Source: CAZBBC01 sp964489835 (GTDB taxonomy: Bacteria; Calditrichota; Calditrichia; JAJRVZ01). From it: DNA of 6,245 nt. The stretch covers positions 1-6,245 of the forward strand of contig CAZBBC010000211.1 in assembly GCA_964489835.1 (NCBI GenBank), in the 5' to 3' direction. Position numbers and translations under genes: made by a program. Below, in pieces: positions 5,660 to 6,245 of this stretch (positions are counted from its first letter, which is position 1; every line of letters begins with the position of its first letter). A model generated the notes under the pieces. The model was not told where the DNA came from. It searched no databases and saw nothing but the letters and a program-made list of their open reading frames with translations.

Positions 5660-6245
5660 ATGAAAAAATATATCATCATCGGTAGCAGCGTTATTGCCGT
5701 TGCGGCTGTACTTCTGTTTTTTCTCTGGAAAAAAGACCAGTCCGGTAAAATTGTTATTCCCTACATTGCTCATCAAAAACCGAAAGTGGATCCTCATTTA
5801 CCGGATTATAATGCCCTTTCCGATAAACTGGATGAAGTGCTTTTTGATGGATTGTTTAACGTATCAGCAAATCCGAGTGGGATTACCTATGAAGATGGAC
5901 TGGGTGAACTGATTAGTATCGATGAAAAGAATGTGGTTACCATCCGCCTAAAAACAAAGAAAAAATGGCATGACAGTTTTTTCCCAAAGGCCGATAATGA
6001 CGATATTACGATTGAAGAACGGGATCCCCGGTATTTCTCAGCCAAGGATCTTCGCTTTACTTTACGCCGGATACAACAATTGGGCAGCCTTTCACCCGAC
6101 CATATTCTGGTTGGTCAGGCAATACATTCTTTTGCCTTTGATGGACCCGATATTAATGACGAGATTCGCTTGCAGTTTTCCGGAGATCGAATCTGGGTTG
6201 AACCAGATATCAAGGAGGTGCTTTCATTTAAAATACTACCGCATA
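5660..6245 (+). CDS. Family-5 ABC transporter substrate-binding protein (partial, runs off right edge)
   Basis: The reading frame is open for 195 codons to the window end. A single N-terminal hydrophobic segment (residues about 4-23, MKKY start) works as an anchor or signal. It has no lipobox Cys, so the protein may be membrane-tethered or cleaved rather than lipidated. The body follows the order of SBP family 5 (DppA/OppA type): VDPH (43-46), LFDGLF (61-66), GLGEL (80-84) for the usual 'P-x-LAE' region, TIRLKTKKKWHDS (94-106) for the 'WHDG' signature, FSAKDLRFTLRRI (126-138) for 'TAEDVVFSLRR', and a late FKILPH (190-195). These proteins bind peptides or similar solutes in the periplasm for ABC import. 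About 20 residues rich in Asp and Glu (107-125) are inserted between WHDS and FSAKD. GAAAGGA (5646-5652) lies 7 bases before the ATG. The ligand cannot be told from this part. Confidence 0.9.
   Translation, partial: MKKYIIIGSSVIAVAAVLLFFLWKKDQSGKIVIPYIAHQKPKVDPHLPDYNALSDKLDEVLFDGLFNVSANPSGITYEDGLGELISIDEKNVVTIRLKTKKKWHDSFFPKADNDDITIEERDPRYFSAKDLRFTLRRIQQLGSLSPDHILVGQAIHSFAFDGPDINDEIRLQFSGDRIWVEPDIKEVLSFKILPH

Overview
The window reads as a piece of a moderately AT-rich, Gram-negative-type bacterial chromosome. It encodes secreted and lipid-anchored envelope proteins, and most genes have strong Shine-Dalgarno sites, including a full anti-SD complement in front of lemA. The gaps hold dispersed palindromic repeats that, from memory only, resemble those of FCB-group genomes (Bacteroidota, Ignavibacteria, Calditrichota and relatives). 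Classical Bacteroidia rarely use strong SD sites, so a relative such as Calditrichota, Ignavibacteria or a candidate phylum is the better guess. No marker gene is present, so this placement is weak.

Layout. Positions 1-211 (minus) hold the start of a secreted protein with a TolB/CsgG-like 'IAVMPF' strand. Positions 212-527 are a divergent intergenic region. It contains two related 28-bp palindromes (251-278 and 381-408) and, between them, four 11-bp-phased TTGTCA-type direct repeats (334-377) that closely resemble a PhoB (Pho) box. Positions 528-2795 (plus) are a compact three-gene unit: a protein with two zf-TFIIB-type zinc ribbons, a LemA protein, and an HtpX-like M48 membrane metalloprotease with an extra C-terminal zinc ribbon. 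Positions 2925-5288 (plus) encode a 787-residue lipoprotein of no family I recognise, behind a possible promoter overlapped by a perfect inverted repeat. Positions 5289-5659 are a 371-bp non-coding stretch made almost entirely of imperfect inverted repeats. Positions 5660-6245 (plus) are the start of a family-5 (peptide/oligopeptide-type) ABC transporter substrate-binding protein that runs off the window.

How the genes may work together. LemA next to an M48/HtpX protease is a recurrent pairing linked to membrane-protein quality control. Here it comes with two zinc-ribbon modules, one as a separate small protein and one fused to the protease, which suggests metal- or redox-sensitive control or substrate recruitment. 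The most interesting signals are the Pho-box-like array upstream of this unit, the fused zinc ribbon on the protease, the covarying palindromes around the Pho-like box, and the large orphan lipoprotein.
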